NCBI GenBank assembly: GCA_964469265.1
Contig: CAYXYF010000008.1
Span: 1 to 64,000 of the forward strand
Origin: JAEYZS01 sp964469265
GTDB lineage: Bacteria > Bdellovibrionota > Bdellovibrionia > Bdellovibrionales > JAEYZS01
DNA: 64,000 bases
Direction: 5' to 3'
Shown: positions 42,039-50,919 of the stretch, one piece after another
Layout: every line of letters begins with the position of its first letter
Numbering within the stretch: the first letter of the stretch is position 1
The notes under the pieces: model-generated
Seen by the model: the letters and a program-made list of their open reading frames with translations, nothing else
Told to the model about the DNA's origin: nothing
The model's database searches: none
Position numbers and translations under genes: made by a program

Positions 42039-43670
42039 ATGAGTCTGTCGTTTTTTAGTAGAAATAAAACAATTCAGAAAATGGGCGAAGAGACCTACGA
42101 TCTGGTGATTATCGGCGGAGGTATAAATGGAGCTGGCGTTGCGCGAGACGCCGCAAGCCGCGGGATGAAAGTCGCACTTGTAGAAGCTTCAGACTTTGCT
42201 TCAGGAACAAGTTCAAGATCGTCTAAGTTGATTCATGGCGGGATCCGCTATTTAGAAAATAAAGAATTCTCCTTAGTCTTTGAAGCACTCTCTGAAAGAG
42301 CAACGCTGTTTCAAATGGCACCCCACATGGTCCATCCTTTAAGATTCTTACTTCCTCTCTATAAGGGAAGCCGAGTTGGAATGTTTAAAATGGGTTTAGG
42401 AATGTGGCTCTATGATGCTCTTTCGCTTTTTAGAGCACCAAAACTTCATGAGCGCCTCAATCCCAAAAAATCTATCGAACGAATCCCTATATTAGAATCA
42501 AAAGATTTATTAGGATCCTATGTTTATTCAGACGCGTATATGGATGATGATCGCCTCGTGATTGAAACCATGAGGTCAGCAGACAATATGGGTGCTGACC
42601 TTGTGAACTACGTCCGTGCTGTAGGTGCAAGTTTTGACAAAGAAAAAGTTTGTGCTCTTGAATGCGAAGACGTTTTTACGGGTAAGAAGTTTTTGGTTCG
42701 AGGATCACATTTTGTTTCCACCGTTGGTCCATGGACTGACCAGTTGGGGAAAACTCTGTTGAAGGACTGGAAGAGAATTTTGCGTCCATCAAAAGGAATT
42801 CATATCACTTTAAAAAAAGATCAGCTGCCCCTTCCTTGCGCCATGGTGATGGCAACAGAAGATGAAAAACGGATCGTTTTTGGAATTCCACGACATGAGA
42901 TGATCATCATCGGAACAACAGATACAGACTTTAAAGACGATCCAGCAGAGGTACGCACTACAAAAGAGGATGTGGATTACCTCCTAAATGTCATCGACAA
43001 ATACTTTCCAAATGCAGTCAAACGCGAAAATATTGTCGCGTCTTATGCTGGAGTTCGTCCGCTGATAGACGATGGATCACAAACCGAAAGTAAAACAAGT
43101 CGTGAGCATGTGATTATTAGTGATCCTCGTAATGTTACTTTCGTTGCTGGCGGGAAATATACGACCTATCGCTTGATGGCAGAGCAAACAGTAGACGGGG
43201 TCTTAAAAAACTTTAAAAAAGAAGACAAAAATAAATTTCAACCTAGCAACACTAAAAAACCGCTTAACCCAAAGGTCACTACTGAAACGTTTAAGCTCGC
43301 TCAACAATCCATAGACGCAATAAAAAAACCGACCCATTTTAGCAAGAGCGATATTCAAGTTCTCGTTGATCGCCACGGACCCGAGGCTGCTGATATTGTG
43401 AGTCAGTACTATAGTCCAGTCCAGAAATCGGTCTGGGAGATGGAGGCATTGTTTGCTATTGAAAACTGCATGTGCGGGAAACTACTAGACTTTTACCTTC
43501 GAAGATCACCCCTGATCCTCTCTCGCCAAGACCATGGTCGAGATCTGCTCCAGACCTTGGCTGACCTCTTTGCTAAAAAATTAGATTGGAGCGAGGAGAC
43601 ACGTCAGCTTAACATCAAAGAGGTAGAGCAACATCTTTTAAATGAACTAGCCTGGAAAGGTGAGTTTTGA
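42039..43670 (+). CDS. glpD: Glycerol-3-phosphate dehydrogenase (FAD)
   Basis: Oxidises glycerol-3-phosphate to dihydroxyacetone phosphate at the membrane and feeds electrons to quinone. FAD-binding Rossmann motif YDLVIIGGGINGAGVARDAASRG, then FASGTSSRSSKLIHGGIRYLE, the catalytic-site block IIGTTDTDFKDDP and ASYAGVRPLIDDG, and the C-terminal DAO domain ending near residue 540. ATG at 42039 taken; a GTG at 42024 overlapping the preceding stop is an alternative start, five codons longer. Confidence 0.93.
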   Translation: MSLSFFSRNKTIQKMGEETYDLVIIGGGINGAGVARDAASRGMKVALVEASDFASGTSSRSSKLIHGGIRYLENKEFSLVFEALSERATLFQMAPHMVHPLRFLLPLYKGSRVGMFKMGLGMWLYDALSLFRAPKLHERLNPKKSIERIPILESKDLLGSYVYSDAYMDDDRLVIETMRSADNMGADLVNYVRAVGASFDKEKVCALECEDVFTGKKFLVRGSHFVSTVGPWTDQLGKTLLKDWKRILRPSKGIHITLKKDQLPLPCAMVMATEDEKRIVFGIPRHEMIIIGTTDTDFKDDPAEVRTTKEDVDYLLNVIDKYFPNAVKRENIVASYAGVRPLIDDGSQTESKTSREHVIISDPRNVTFVAGGKYTTYRLMAEQTVDGVLKNFKKEDKNKFQPSNTKKPLNPKVTTETFKLAQQSIDAIKKPTHFSKSDIQVLVDRHGPEAADIVSQYYSPVQKSVWEMEALFAIENCMCGKLLDFYLRRSPLILSRQDHGRDLLQTLADLFAKKLDWSEETRQLNIKEVEQHLLNELAWKGEF

Positions 43671-43694
43671 TTTTGTATGAGATAGGGGAATGTA

Positions 43695-44498
43695 TTGCTT
43701 AGAAGAAACTTTTTTACCAGAGTTTTAGTTTCAGTTCTGCTTGTGAGCGTTCTTGTCTCAACAACCGCTAGAACTAATTTTTCAAACGAATTTGATTCTA
43801 CTTTAAAAACTTGGTTAGCATACATGGGTTTTCAAGGAAGTGTTTTAGAGTATCAGAAAGTCTACAATAGCATGGGTTTTATTGATTACTTTCGCATTCT
43901 GCTCGAAGAAAAACTCAAGCCGGACTCTGGGGAGCGAACAGAACCTAAAATATTTTTTGAAATTACAGACAATGAAGCCTATGAGTTTGTAACCGTAAAG
44001 GTTCTAAATAAAGACATTAAGCACATGCCGTATATGTATGCAGACTGGATTGCCCGCTATGCAATATCTTCTGCGATTAAAAAAGTTTCAAAGATGCTGG
44101 CATTACAAGCTAAGACCACAAATATGGGTGACGGACTTTACAGAGTCACAATTGATCCTGCAAAGACCACTGAGCCATCACGGTACCGTTTCAACCAAAT
44201 CGAAGCATTCTACGAGGTCAATGATCGCATTTTGGATCTCACAGTGACGGTCAAAGGCGATAAAGGGTATTTGCTTCTTTCGTTTTTGAAAGGTGAGATC
44301 AACGGTATCCTTAGAACTTTGGAAAATGGAAATCTTCCAGGCGCTACTTCTGCGACTTTAGTTTCTGGATTATTGAAAAGAACTTCAGATTATCTAATCC
44401 GCGATCTTTTAAAAGTTCCAGAAGCTGCCCATGAGATGCTTTTACAACTCGAACATAACCCCGAGCTAACAATAGAGGAATGGGGCCAGGCAGAGTAA
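43695..44498 (+). CDS. Secreted protein of unknown function (267 aa)
   Basis: Starts with TTG at 43695, supported by AGGGGA six bases upstream and an immediate signal peptide (MLRRNFFTRVLVSVLLVSVLVSTTA). The ATG at 43690 is in another frame. The mature protein mixes helices and strands with no recognised motif (IFFEITDNEAYEFVTVKVLNKDIKHMPYMYADWIARYAISSAI). The last 155 bases overlap the convergent gene at 44344-44817. Confidence 0.62.
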   Translation: MLRRNFFTRVLVSVLLVSVLVSTTARTNFSNEFDSTLKTWLAYMGFQGSVLEYQKVYNSMGFIDYFRILLEEKLKPDSGERTEPKIFFEITDNEAYEFVTVKVLNKDIKHMPYMYADWIARYAISSAIKKVSKMLALQAKTTNMGDGLYRVTIDPAKTTEPSRYRFNQIEAFYEVNDRILDLTVTVKGDKGYLLLSFLKGEINGILRTLENGNLPGATSATLVSGLLKRTSDYLIRDLLKVPEAAHEMLLQLEHNPELTIEEWGQAE

Positions 44499-44817
44499 TC
44501 TTAACTAGCCCCGCTAAATAAAGTTTAGCCACGTCCGCAACGAGAATACCAACCTCACTTCCCTTTGTTTTTAGCAAACTATCAATTGCTTCAGGTTTAA
44601 AGTGGAAAATTACATCGGGAGATAAAGGTGGACGAAGCTCAAATTTGGGCCTGTTGCCTTGTCTAAAATATGAGCATTGACAACTTTTCCCTATGAAAAT
44701 CCCAATATCCACATTCTCTTTAATGTAGCTTGCAAGCGCATGGCTTGCGGGCTTTTCCTCGAGGAAAGTTTTTGTTTTTTCAAAGTAGCTCTCTGGTGTG
44801 TTTGCAGTGTTGGACAT
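44344..44817 (-). CDS. Hypothetical protein, SCP2-like (157 aa)
   Basis: No signal peptide. Middle part (FELRPPLSPDVIFHFKPEAIDSLLKTKGSEVGILVADVAKLYLAGLVKITLPGPIPLLLARGYVRVVKAS) has the rhythm of SCP2 sterol/lipid-carrier domains, with a final helix LLELLKDRGLDNLKFFSIIQKL. Family call is tentative. Both this gene and the one it overlaps on the other strand look natural in composition, so both are retained. Confidence 0.55.
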   Translation of the reverse strand: MSNTANTPESYFEKTKTFLEEKPASHALASYIKENVDIGIFIGKSCQCSYFRQGNRPKFELRPPLSPDVIFHFKPEAIDSLLKTKGSEVGILVADVAKLYLAGLVKITLPGPIPLLLARGYVRVVKASHGQLLELLKDRGLDNLKFFSIIQKLKSQK

Positions 44818-44890
44818 ATGGGGGATTATTCACCGCGCGTCTGGGGGTGTCAAAATAAAAAATTTTAAGTTAAGTCAAGACGTTACATTA

Positions 44891-44920
44891 TTGACTCGGA
44901 TTTAAAACCGCACATACACT
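44891..44920 (+). promoter_or_regulatory. mreB promoter
   Basis: TTGACT and TACACT with an 18-base spacer, about 50 bases before the mreB start. The best housekeeping promoter in this part of the window. Confidence 0.65.
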
Positions 44921-44968
44921 AATGAGGTCGCATGACATAATAATTCTTCTATAAGGAAAATACTTATC

Positions 44969-46015
44969 ATGAGCTTTTTCAACAAGATATCCGAATATTT
45001 TTCTCACGACATCGCTATTGACTTAGGCACCGCAAACACACTCGTTTTCGCTAAAGGTCGCGGAATCATTTTAAATGAACCATCGGTTGTTGCTGTTCAA
45101 AAAAATGTAAGAGGCTCTCATCAAAGCCGCGTGCTCGCCGTGGGAAAAGAAGCAAAAGAAATGTTGGGTAGAACTCCTGGAAGTATTGTTGCCATTCGCC
45201 CAATCAAAGATGGCGTTATTGCAGACTTTGAAGTGACGCAATCAATGCTGAAATATTTTATTTCAAAATCAACTGGCGCGAAAAAAAGTTTCATTCGTCC
45301 GAGGATTATTATCTGTGTTCCTTATGGCATCACACAGGTTGAGAAGAAAGCGGTTAAAGAATCCGCGCACTCGGCAGGAGCTCGTGAAGTTTATCTGATC
45401 GAAGAACCAATGGCTGCTGCAATCGGCGCGGGCCTTCCGATCACTGAGCCAAGCGGAAACATGGTTGTTGATATCGGTGGCGGAACAACGGGTGTAGCTG
45501 TTATCTCTCTTGGCGGCATTGTATATTGTAAATCTATAAAAGTTGCTGGAGATAAGTTTGATGAAGCAATCGTAAACTATGTCCGCAGACAATTTAATCT
45601 TTTAATCGGAGAGCGCACTGCTGAGAATATAAAAATTGCGATCGGAAACGCATATCCATTTGAACAAGAAAAGACGATGGAAATTAAAGGTCGCGACTTA
45701 GTCGCAGGAGCGCCGAAGACAATCGAGATCACAAGCACACAGGTTCATGATGCATTAATGGATCCTCTCTCAGAGGTTGTCGATGCAGTGAAGACTGCTC
45801 TTGAAAAGACACCGCCTGAACTTGCAAGTGATATCGTTGATAATGGCATTGTACTAACTGGTGGTGGAGCGTTGTTGTCGAACTTAGATGTATTGTTGAG
45901 AGAAAGAACTGGTTTACCAGTTTCAATCTCGGAAGATCCACTTACTTGTGTTGTTATGGGGTCAGGAAAAGTGCTTGAGGAAATCAAGCTCCTCAGACAA
46001 CTGACGACGGACTAA
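44969..46015 (+). CDS. mreB: Rod-shape-determining actin homolog MreB
   Basis: Actin-fold ATPase that steers lateral wall synthesis in rod cells. 348 residues with DIAIDLGTANTLVF (phosphate 1), VVDIGGGTTGVAVISLGGIV (phosphate 2) and IVLTGGGALLSNLD (adenosine). The short N-terminal amphipathic part (SFFNKISEYF) would bind membrane. mreC/mreD do not follow; instead a sigma-like gene begins four bases after the stop. Confidence 0.97.
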   Translation: MSFFNKISEYFSHDIAIDLGTANTLVFAKGRGIILNEPSVVAVQKNVRGSHQSRVLAVGKEAKEMLGRTPGSIVAIRPIKDGVIADFEVTQSMLKYFISKSTGAKKSFIRPRIIICVPYGITQVEKKAVKESAHSAGAREVYLIEEPMAAAIGAGLPITEPSGNMVVDIGGGTTGVAVISLGGIVYCKSIKVAGDKFDEAIVNYVRRQFNLLIGERTAENIKIAIGNAYPFEQEKTMEIKGRDLVAGAPKTIEITSTQVHDALMDPLSEVVDAVKTALEKTPPELASDIVDNGIVLTGGGALLSNLDVLLRERTGLPVSISEDPLTCVVMGSGKVLEEIKLLRQLTTD

Positions 46016-46018
46016 GCT

Positions 46019-46480
46019 ATGAAAGAAGCACAGATAAGATCTGTCGCTTTATTTTTTTTCTACACCTTTCTCGATAAGAGTTTAGCTTTAAAAGCATCTA
46101 TCGAGGCGTTATCACTGTATTCAAAACGTTTAAAAAAACGCGAGTCCCACGGACCTACGGAACCTTTGTTGGTTTATGCAACTTACAAGGTATGGAAAAA
46201 ATATTCTAAAAAAAGAAACATCAAAACAAAAGACTTTGAACTTGCGGCAGAGGGTTGGATTATTCCTGAAGGAATCAAGCTTGAGCCCTGGAGAGAATTC
46301 GTAAAAGACATTGATCCCCAACTTTACTTAGCTGTTATTTGGTCACAGTTATTGCAATTTAGTGACAAAGATATTTCTGAAGGTTTGGGAGTCACAGAGG
46401 GAAGCGTGCGATATAGAGTCGGGCGCGGACTAAAAGTGTTGGGAGACATCGTTCCTCCAGGTGGAGGCATCGATGCGTAA
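46019..46480 (+). CDS. Sigma-70 region-4-like protein (atypical ECF-like factor)
   Basis: 153 residues. The C-terminal third has the sigma region 4 pattern, DPQLYLAVIWSQLLQFSDKDISEGLGVTEGSVRYRVGRGLKVLGDI, with a helix-turn-helix of normal spacing. The N-terminal half shows no clear region 2 (no -10 recognition block), so it may be a very divergent ECF factor or another HTH regulator. Overlaps the following membrane gene by eight bases, the usual sigma/anti-sigma layout. Confidence 0.62.
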   Translation: MKEAQIRSVALFFFYTFLDKSLALKASIEALSLYSKRLKKRESHGPTEPLLVYATYKVWKKYSKKRNIKTKDFELAAEGWIIPEGIKLEPWREFVKDIDPQLYLAVIWSQLLQFSDKDISEGLGVTEGSVRYRVGRGLKVLGDIVPPGGGIDA

Positions 46481-47561
46481 ACGTAATCTCAGCGAGTTTA
46501 TGAGTATCGAGCTTCTCTATGATTATAAATCAGGAAAGCTTGATCCCCTAAGACGAGAAGCAGTCGAAGAAGCGCTACAGTCTTCGCCACGAGTAAGAGA
46601 AGAACTCAAAAAACTTTCTATCGGAATGTCGTATTGTGACAAGCTAAAAAATGTTTCAGTTTCAGAGCCCTTGGTTGATCTGATTCTTAACGAACCAAAG
46701 CCAACCCAAAGAATATTTTCAAAGCTGAAGTGGACACGGTTGCCTCAACCTGTGCGATGGGCGTTTGAGGCTGTGGTTGTTGCCGTTGCCATTGCACTTT
46801 TTGTGACACAAATGCCAGAACTTTTTAAAGACAGTTCAACACCGTCAGAATCCATTGTGGTTAAAAAATTTGACGGCCGCGCTGTTGAGGAACAGGTTGA
46901 AGATTCAAGTGAGATTCAAGTTGAGGTAAAGCCTGAGGCAGTTCAAACGCCAGTTGTCGCGTCAAAAGAAATTCCTGAGCTCTTAAAACCACTTCTTCCA
47001 GAGGAAGAGGCAAAGCCTGACACTCCACAGGTCATAGCCACAGCTCCAACCCCGCCGCCAGCCGCAGCTCCAGGGAAGACTGCTACCGCGGTGGTTTCAG
47101 AAACCGCAAAAGAAACGCCTGTTAAAAAAGGAAATGCTTACGTCTACCGGATGACGATGAGAGCCGCCGATGTTGATACGATCACTCCAGAGATTGTAGC
47201 TTTAATTACGGGCCTTGGTGGTGAGAAGGCAGGGGAAGTTCAGCTGGGGTGGAGAAGAAAGGGTGGAAGTTATTTCCACTTTTCTATTCCGATGGTCAAT
47301 AGCCCTGCTTTGAGAGAAGGTTTAAAAAAATATAGCACCTTTAATATTGTCAAATCTGCGCATCCCCGGGTGATGCCAGAAGATACCGAACGATATATTT
47401 TATGGTTAGAGAGAATACCTCCCCCATCAACAGAGACAGAAGAAGTAGATTCTAGTGCAGGGGAAGATGGAAACGCGCAAGGTGGGGCGCAGTCAACAGA
47501 CGGTGAAGATTTGCAAGATTCACCACCAGGAAGCACTCAGGAAACGAATGAAGAAAATTAA
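46473..47561 (+). CDS. Anti-sigma-like single-pass membrane protein (362 aa)
   Basis: ATG at 46473 has GGAGG at a good distance. The N-terminal cytoplasmic part (residues 1-90: LLYDYKSGKLDPLRREAVEEALQSSPRVREELKKL) looks like an anti-sigma domain without the zinc motif. One helix (about 96-112, FEAVVVAVAIALFVTQM) is followed by a Pro/Glu/Val-rich periplasmic linker (about 130-215), then a folded domain YVYRMTMRAADVDTITPEIVALITGLGG...YILWLERIP. The tail is acidic, low complexity. Function from context only. Confidence 0.6.
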   Translation: MRKRNLSEFMSIELLYDYKSGKLDPLRREAVEEALQSSPRVREELKKLSIGMSYCDKLKNVSVSEPLVDLILNEPKPTQRIFSKLKWTRLPQPVRWAFEAVVVAVAIALFVTQMPELFKDSSTPSESIVVKKFDGRAVEEQVEDSSEIQVEVKPEAVQTPVVASKEIPELLKPLLPEEEAKPDTPQVIATAPTPPPAAAPGKTATAVVSETAKETPVKKGNAYVYRMTMRAADVDTITPEIVALITGLGGEKAGEVQLGWRRKGGSYFHFSIPMVNSPALREGLKKYSTFNIVKSAHPRVMPEDTERYILWLERIPPPSTETEEVDSSAGEDGNAQGGAQSTDGEDLQDSPPGSTQETNEEN

Positions 47562-49476
47562 AGAGATTTTTCTTTACCCGCAAAAATCCCTCAGAGCCAT
47601 GCTGACTCTTTGGTTTCTATTGTTTTCTATTATTCCACTGGCATTCATTACAGGATACTCGCTTGTTCAGTTTGAAAGAGTATTTAGCGATGAAACACTC
47701 AAACGTTTGAATGATAACTTCATAGTGATCACTAAATCTATTGATGAGCTCAAGGGATATCTAAAAACATCTGCAGACCTACATGTTGTTGACGATGATT
47801 TGGTTTACAATATGTCGACAAAAAATATTCCTAATTTAAAAAGAATCGCTTCGGATTGGTTATCTTCTGGATATCTCGATCAAATTGCACTGTTCGGGAA
47901 AGATGGACAACTGATTGTTTCATATAAAAAAGATGAAGACGGTTTTATGATTAATGATACGCAGATGGAGAAGGGGGATATTTTTTTAAGTCGTCCTCTG
48001 CTTGAGTCCATCAATGAAAAAGGTCAGACAACTCTAACTGATATTAATCCAAAGACTGGGTTTGATCTTATCTCTTATGCAAAAATAATCGGAAGACGAA
48101 AATCAATTGATGGATACCTGCAAGAGATCATAAGGATTGATCAAAAGTTTATAGAGAACTTACAACTACGGTTTAATTTAGATGTGATAATTCTAGATAA
48201 GGATTTTCGGCCAGTTATTGCGACAAAGCCTGAGTTTTCACTCGTCACGCCCTCAGCCTTCAAAAAAGGGGCAACCGACAATATTAAATTTATAACTATC
48301 GAAAGTAAGGAAGAACCTTACTCGGTTTTGATCAAACCCTTTGATAAAGACAATCCTGATATCAAGTTAGGCCTTGCATCTTCTAAAAAAGAGATTGAAT
48401 CGACCATAAGCCAAATCAACAAAGCTGTATTTACAGTTGTAGCGGCAGTTGTTCTTTTAATCCTGGTGGTGCTCTGGATTGTGTCTCGAATACTAATTCG
48501 TCCGTTAACATTATTAATGAACGCGGTTAAAAACCTAGAAAGCGGCGAAGGCAATATGTATGTGCCCGCTGAATCAGGAACAGAGATCGGAGAGCTTTCG
48601 AAAAGCTTTAACGAGATGTCCAAAAAGGTTTCCAAGGCACAAAGTGAACTTAAGGCAAAGGTCAAAGAGCTTGAGCGCGCCAATAAGGATTTACAAGATG
48701 CACAGGCCCAGCTTGTTCACTCTGCCAAGATGGGAAGCTTAGGACAAGTTGTGGCTGGAGTGGCTCACGAACTCAATAACCCGATTGGGTTTATCTACAG
48801 TAATATTGGAATTCTAAAAGAATATATTGAACGATATAACGATCTTTTAAAGGTAGCTGAAAAAAATCCTAAAAAGCTAGAAGAAGCCAAAGAAGAACAT
48901 GACTACGATTATATGATTAAAGACGTTCCTAAGCTCATACGTTCGTGTGAAGAGGGTGCAAAGCGGGTCCGAGACATCGTGCTAAATTTAAAAAACTTCT
49001 CACGCTCCGATGAGCTCGAACGAAAAGAATATAATCTTGAAGAAGGCCTTGAGAGCACTCTTGAGATATTAAAAAGCGAATTTAAGGACCGTATCAAAAT
49101 TCATAAGAGCTTTAAAAACATTCCGCCAATTAACTGTTATGCAGGACAAATCAATCAGGTCTTTATGAATATTCTTTCAAACGCCGTCCAATCCATCGAG
49201 GGCAAGGGCGACATCTGGATTGAAACAAAGAAGAAAGGTCTTGAGATTGTGATATCGATTAGAGACAACGGAAAAGGGATACCTGAGAAAGCTTTAAATA
49301 AAATTTTTGACCCGTTCTTTACGACAAAACCCGTAGGTGAGGGGACTGGGCTTGGCCTTTCCATCTCCTATGGAATTATAGAAAAACACAATGGTCAAAT
49401 CCTAGTCGACTCAGTAGCAGGTAAGGGCACTGAATTTAAGATTATTTTACCCGTTGTGACACCTCAGAGTAATTAA
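47548..49476 (+). CDS. Membrane sensor histidine kinase (Cache-like, HAMP)
   Basis: 642 residues. ATG at 47548 has AGGA upstream and overlaps the preceding gene by 14 bases. Two helices (about 18-38 and 290-312) enclose a periplasmic Cache-like domain of about 250 residues. HAMP-like region SRILIRPLTLLMNAVKNLESGEG, coiled coil, then phospho-acceptor His407 in GVAHELNNPIGF. ATPase boxes: NILSNAVQSI (N), IRDNGKGIPE (G1), FDPFFTTK (F), GTGLGLSIS (G2). No response regulator gene is adjacent. The last gene of the mreB unit. Confidence 0.9.
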   Translation: MKKIKEIFLYPQKSLRAMLTLWFLLFSIIPLAFITGYSLVQFERVFSDETLKRLNDNFIVITKSIDELKGYLKTSADLHVVDDDLVYNMSTKNIPNLKRIASDWLSSGYLDQIALFGKDGQLIVSYKKDEDGFMINDTQMEKGDIFLSRPLLESINEKGQTTLTDINPKTGFDLISYAKIIGRRKSIDGYLQEIIRIDQKFIENLQLRFNLDVIILDKDFRPVIATKPEFSLVTPSAFKKGATDNIKFITIESKEEPYSVLIKPFDKDNPDIKLGLASSKKEIESTISQINKAVFTVVAAVVLLILVVLWIVSRILIRPLTLLMNAVKNLESGEGNMYVPAESGTEIGELSKSFNEMSKKVSKAQSELKAKVKELERANKDLQDAQAQLVHSAKMGSLGQVVAGVAHELNNPIGFIYSNIGILKEYIERYNDLLKVAEKNPKKLEEAKEEHDYDYMIKDVPKLIRSCEEGAKRVRDIVLNLKNFSRSDELERKEYNLEEGLESTLEILKSEFKDRIKIHKSFKNIPPINCYAGQINQVFMNILSNAVQSIEGKGDIWIETKKKGLEIVISIRDNGKGIPEKALNKIFDPFFTTKPVGEGTGLGLSISYGIIEKHNGQILVDSVAGKGTEFKIILPVVTPQSN

Positions 49477-49498
49477 ACTGTCTCAATATGAGACAGTT
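49476..49498. promoter_or_regulatory. Palindrome AACTGTCTCA-N3-TGAGACAGTT after the kinase gene
   Basis: Perfect 10-bp arms around ATA, beginning at the kinase stop codon. The inner 7-bp arms and 3-base spacer equal the palindrome at 25599-25615. It lies about 40 bases before the next gene, close to a TATAAT (about 49522-49527), so it would suit an operator for that gene. Confidence 0.6.
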
Positions 49499-49534
49499 CA
49501 TTAAAAAAATCAGATTCCGATATATAATATTGAT

Positions 49535-49999
49535 ATGAAGCTTTATATTTCTATTGCTGTGTCGTTAGTTCTGGGATCTCCAGGAGTGATGGCGCAACTG
49601 AAACATTCTGAATCTCGAGTCAATGAGCATCTTCAAAAGACTCATAAGAAAATTGAAATTGAATCTGCCAAGCGTGAAGTTGAACTTCAAAAAACTGCGC
49701 CTAAAAATCTTAAACCCGTGCAAATTCCTCCAAAGAAAAAACCATTTATAGTAGAGCCGCCCACTCCGCAGGCTGACAAAAAGATAATGCGTGACCAATA
49801 TGACCACGGCGTAGCTAAAGATCCGTCAACAGAGTTTGAACAACAAATTATTGATGCTCGCGGTTCTCCAACCGTAGAAGAGCAGCAAGCCGAGTATATC
49901 AGGCAGTTTAAAGAAAACGCGGCAAGAGCAGGAGTTAAAGTGGAAGTCGATCCGAAGACTTTAAAAGCGCGGCCCGTGGGTGACGGAGGCTCAAGATAA
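49535..49999 (+). CDS. Secreted charged protein (154 aa), unknown
   Basis: Signal peptide MKLYISIAVSLVLGSPGVMAQ. The mature protein is polar, rich in Lys, Glu and Pro (KNLKPVQIPPKKKPFIVEPPTPQADKK), probably extended or coiled. A TATAAT lies only a few bases before the ATG, and the TGTCTCA palindrome just ahead. Followed by a terminator. Confidence 0.6.
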   Translation: MKLYISIAVSLVLGSPGVMAQLKHSESRVNEHLQKTHKKIEIESAKREVELQKTAPKNLKPVQIPPKKKPFIVEPPTPQADKKIMRDQYDHGVAKDPSTEFEQQIIDARGSPTVEEQQAEYIRQFKENAARAGVKVEVDPKTLKARPVGDGGSR

Positions 50000-50001
50000 T
50001 T

Positions 50002-50020
50002 TCTAAATTCAGAATTTAGA
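50002..50020. repeat. Short perfect inverted repeat
   Basis: TCTAAATTC and GAATTTAGA around one A. The loop is too small for a hairpin of this length, so it may be a protein site or chance in AT-rich spacer. Confidence 0.3.
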
Positions 50021-50025
50021 TATAA

Positions 50026-50056
50026 AAAAAGCCAAGGTGTTAAACCTTGGCTTTTT
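50026..50056. terminator. Bidirectional rho-independent terminator
   Basis: AAAAAGCCAAGGT pairs perfectly with ACCTTGGCTTTTT around a five-base loop, with T-runs on both strands. It serves the convergent genes 49535-49999 and 50079-50738. Confidence 0.92.
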
Positions 50057-50078
50057 ATTTTTGTGATCTGAGATCGAA

Positions 50079-50738
50079 TTAAACAACGATCTTAAAGCAC
50101 TCTTTTAAGATTTCTCTGATTCTTGCCATATCTGTGATCCCAGCCTTTTTAAGACCAGCGATAAGAGCGTCAGAAAGATTACGAACTTGACCATTTTGGA
50201 GAGCGCGAGTTGCCTCAACAACAGTTGTATTTACTCTTGATAAAGCGTCCGCAGTGTAAGTGGACTTACCGTTCAAAATTGGGAAAGCTTCAATTCTTAA
50301 GAATTTAACAATTCCTTCGCCTTGCTCACCCTTAACTAAAAGATTCTTAAGGCTAGCTACTGCTAAGAAGTTTGTCATATTGATTGCGATGTCTCGGTTT
50401 GCGTTGTTTGCAAGAGATTCAACTTCATCTCTTCTCAGTAAACCGTCTTGGATCGCCTTTGCGATATTGTCTGATGCTTTTTTAAAATCCAAACCAGTCA
50501 CAACGTTTGTTTTATTTAATAGATTTGAAGCAGCATTTTGGGCTTGAACTGTAATTGTAGAGTTACCAGCTTTTCCCGCTTGTTGAGCTTTTCTTTCTCG
50601 AACTTCTCTTTGTTCTCTTGTTTCAGTGGTTGGTCTTGATTCACGACCTTTACCACCATTTCCAACTCTGCTTGCAAAGGCATCAACTGAAGGGAGCGCC
50701 ATTGAAGCGATAGCAACCGTTAGCAATAATTTTTTCAT
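50079..50738 (-). CDS. Secreted helical protein (219 aa), unknown
   Basis: Signal peptide MKKLLLTVAIASMALPSVDAFA with GGAGG upstream of the ATG at 50738. Mature start is Gly/Arg-rich (RVGNGGKGRESRP), then a predicted all-helical domain (residues 80-219) ending in KECFKIVV with one Cys. No family recognised. A sigma-54-like promoter lies at 50876-50891. It follows the 1206-residue gene on the same strand. Confidence 0.65.
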   Translation of the reverse strand: MKKLLLTVAIASMALPSVDAFASRVGNGGKGRESRPTTETREQREVRERKAQQAGKAGNSTITVQAQNAASNLLNKTNVVTGLDFKKASDNIAKAIQDGLLRRDEVESLANNANRDIAINMTNFLAVASLKNLLVKGEQGEGIVKFLRIEAFPILNGKSTYTADALSRVNTTVVEATRALQNGQVRNLSDALIAGLKKAGITDMARIREILKECFKIVV

Positions 50739-50875
50739 GAAAGAATTCCTCCGTATGGTCATCAGGTAGGTCCTGAATTTAGTTTAATTTTTTTAATTTT
50801 TCTATTAAAAGTCTGTATCCTATAAAAAAGTAACTATGTGTTTATGTATAATTCACTGGCGCCTGTTCAAAATGA

Positions 50876-50891
50876 TGCATTTCCTGTGCCC
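50876..50891 (-). promoter_or_regulatory. Sigma-54-like promoter upstream of 50079-50738
   Basis: Minus-strand GGGCAC-AGGAA-ATGCA: GG and GC of the -24/-12 element are both present with exact spacing. Only the first base of each block departs from TGGCAC-N5-TTGCA. Predicted start near 50865, leader about 127 bases. Confidence 0.5.
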
Positions 50892-50919
50892 TCATTAACT
50901 AATATAGTTGAATTTGAGC

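Noticed and set aside
49476..49498. The kinase-end palindrome as a terminator
   Set aside because: Neither strand has a T-run after the stem; the right flank is CATTAAAAAA.
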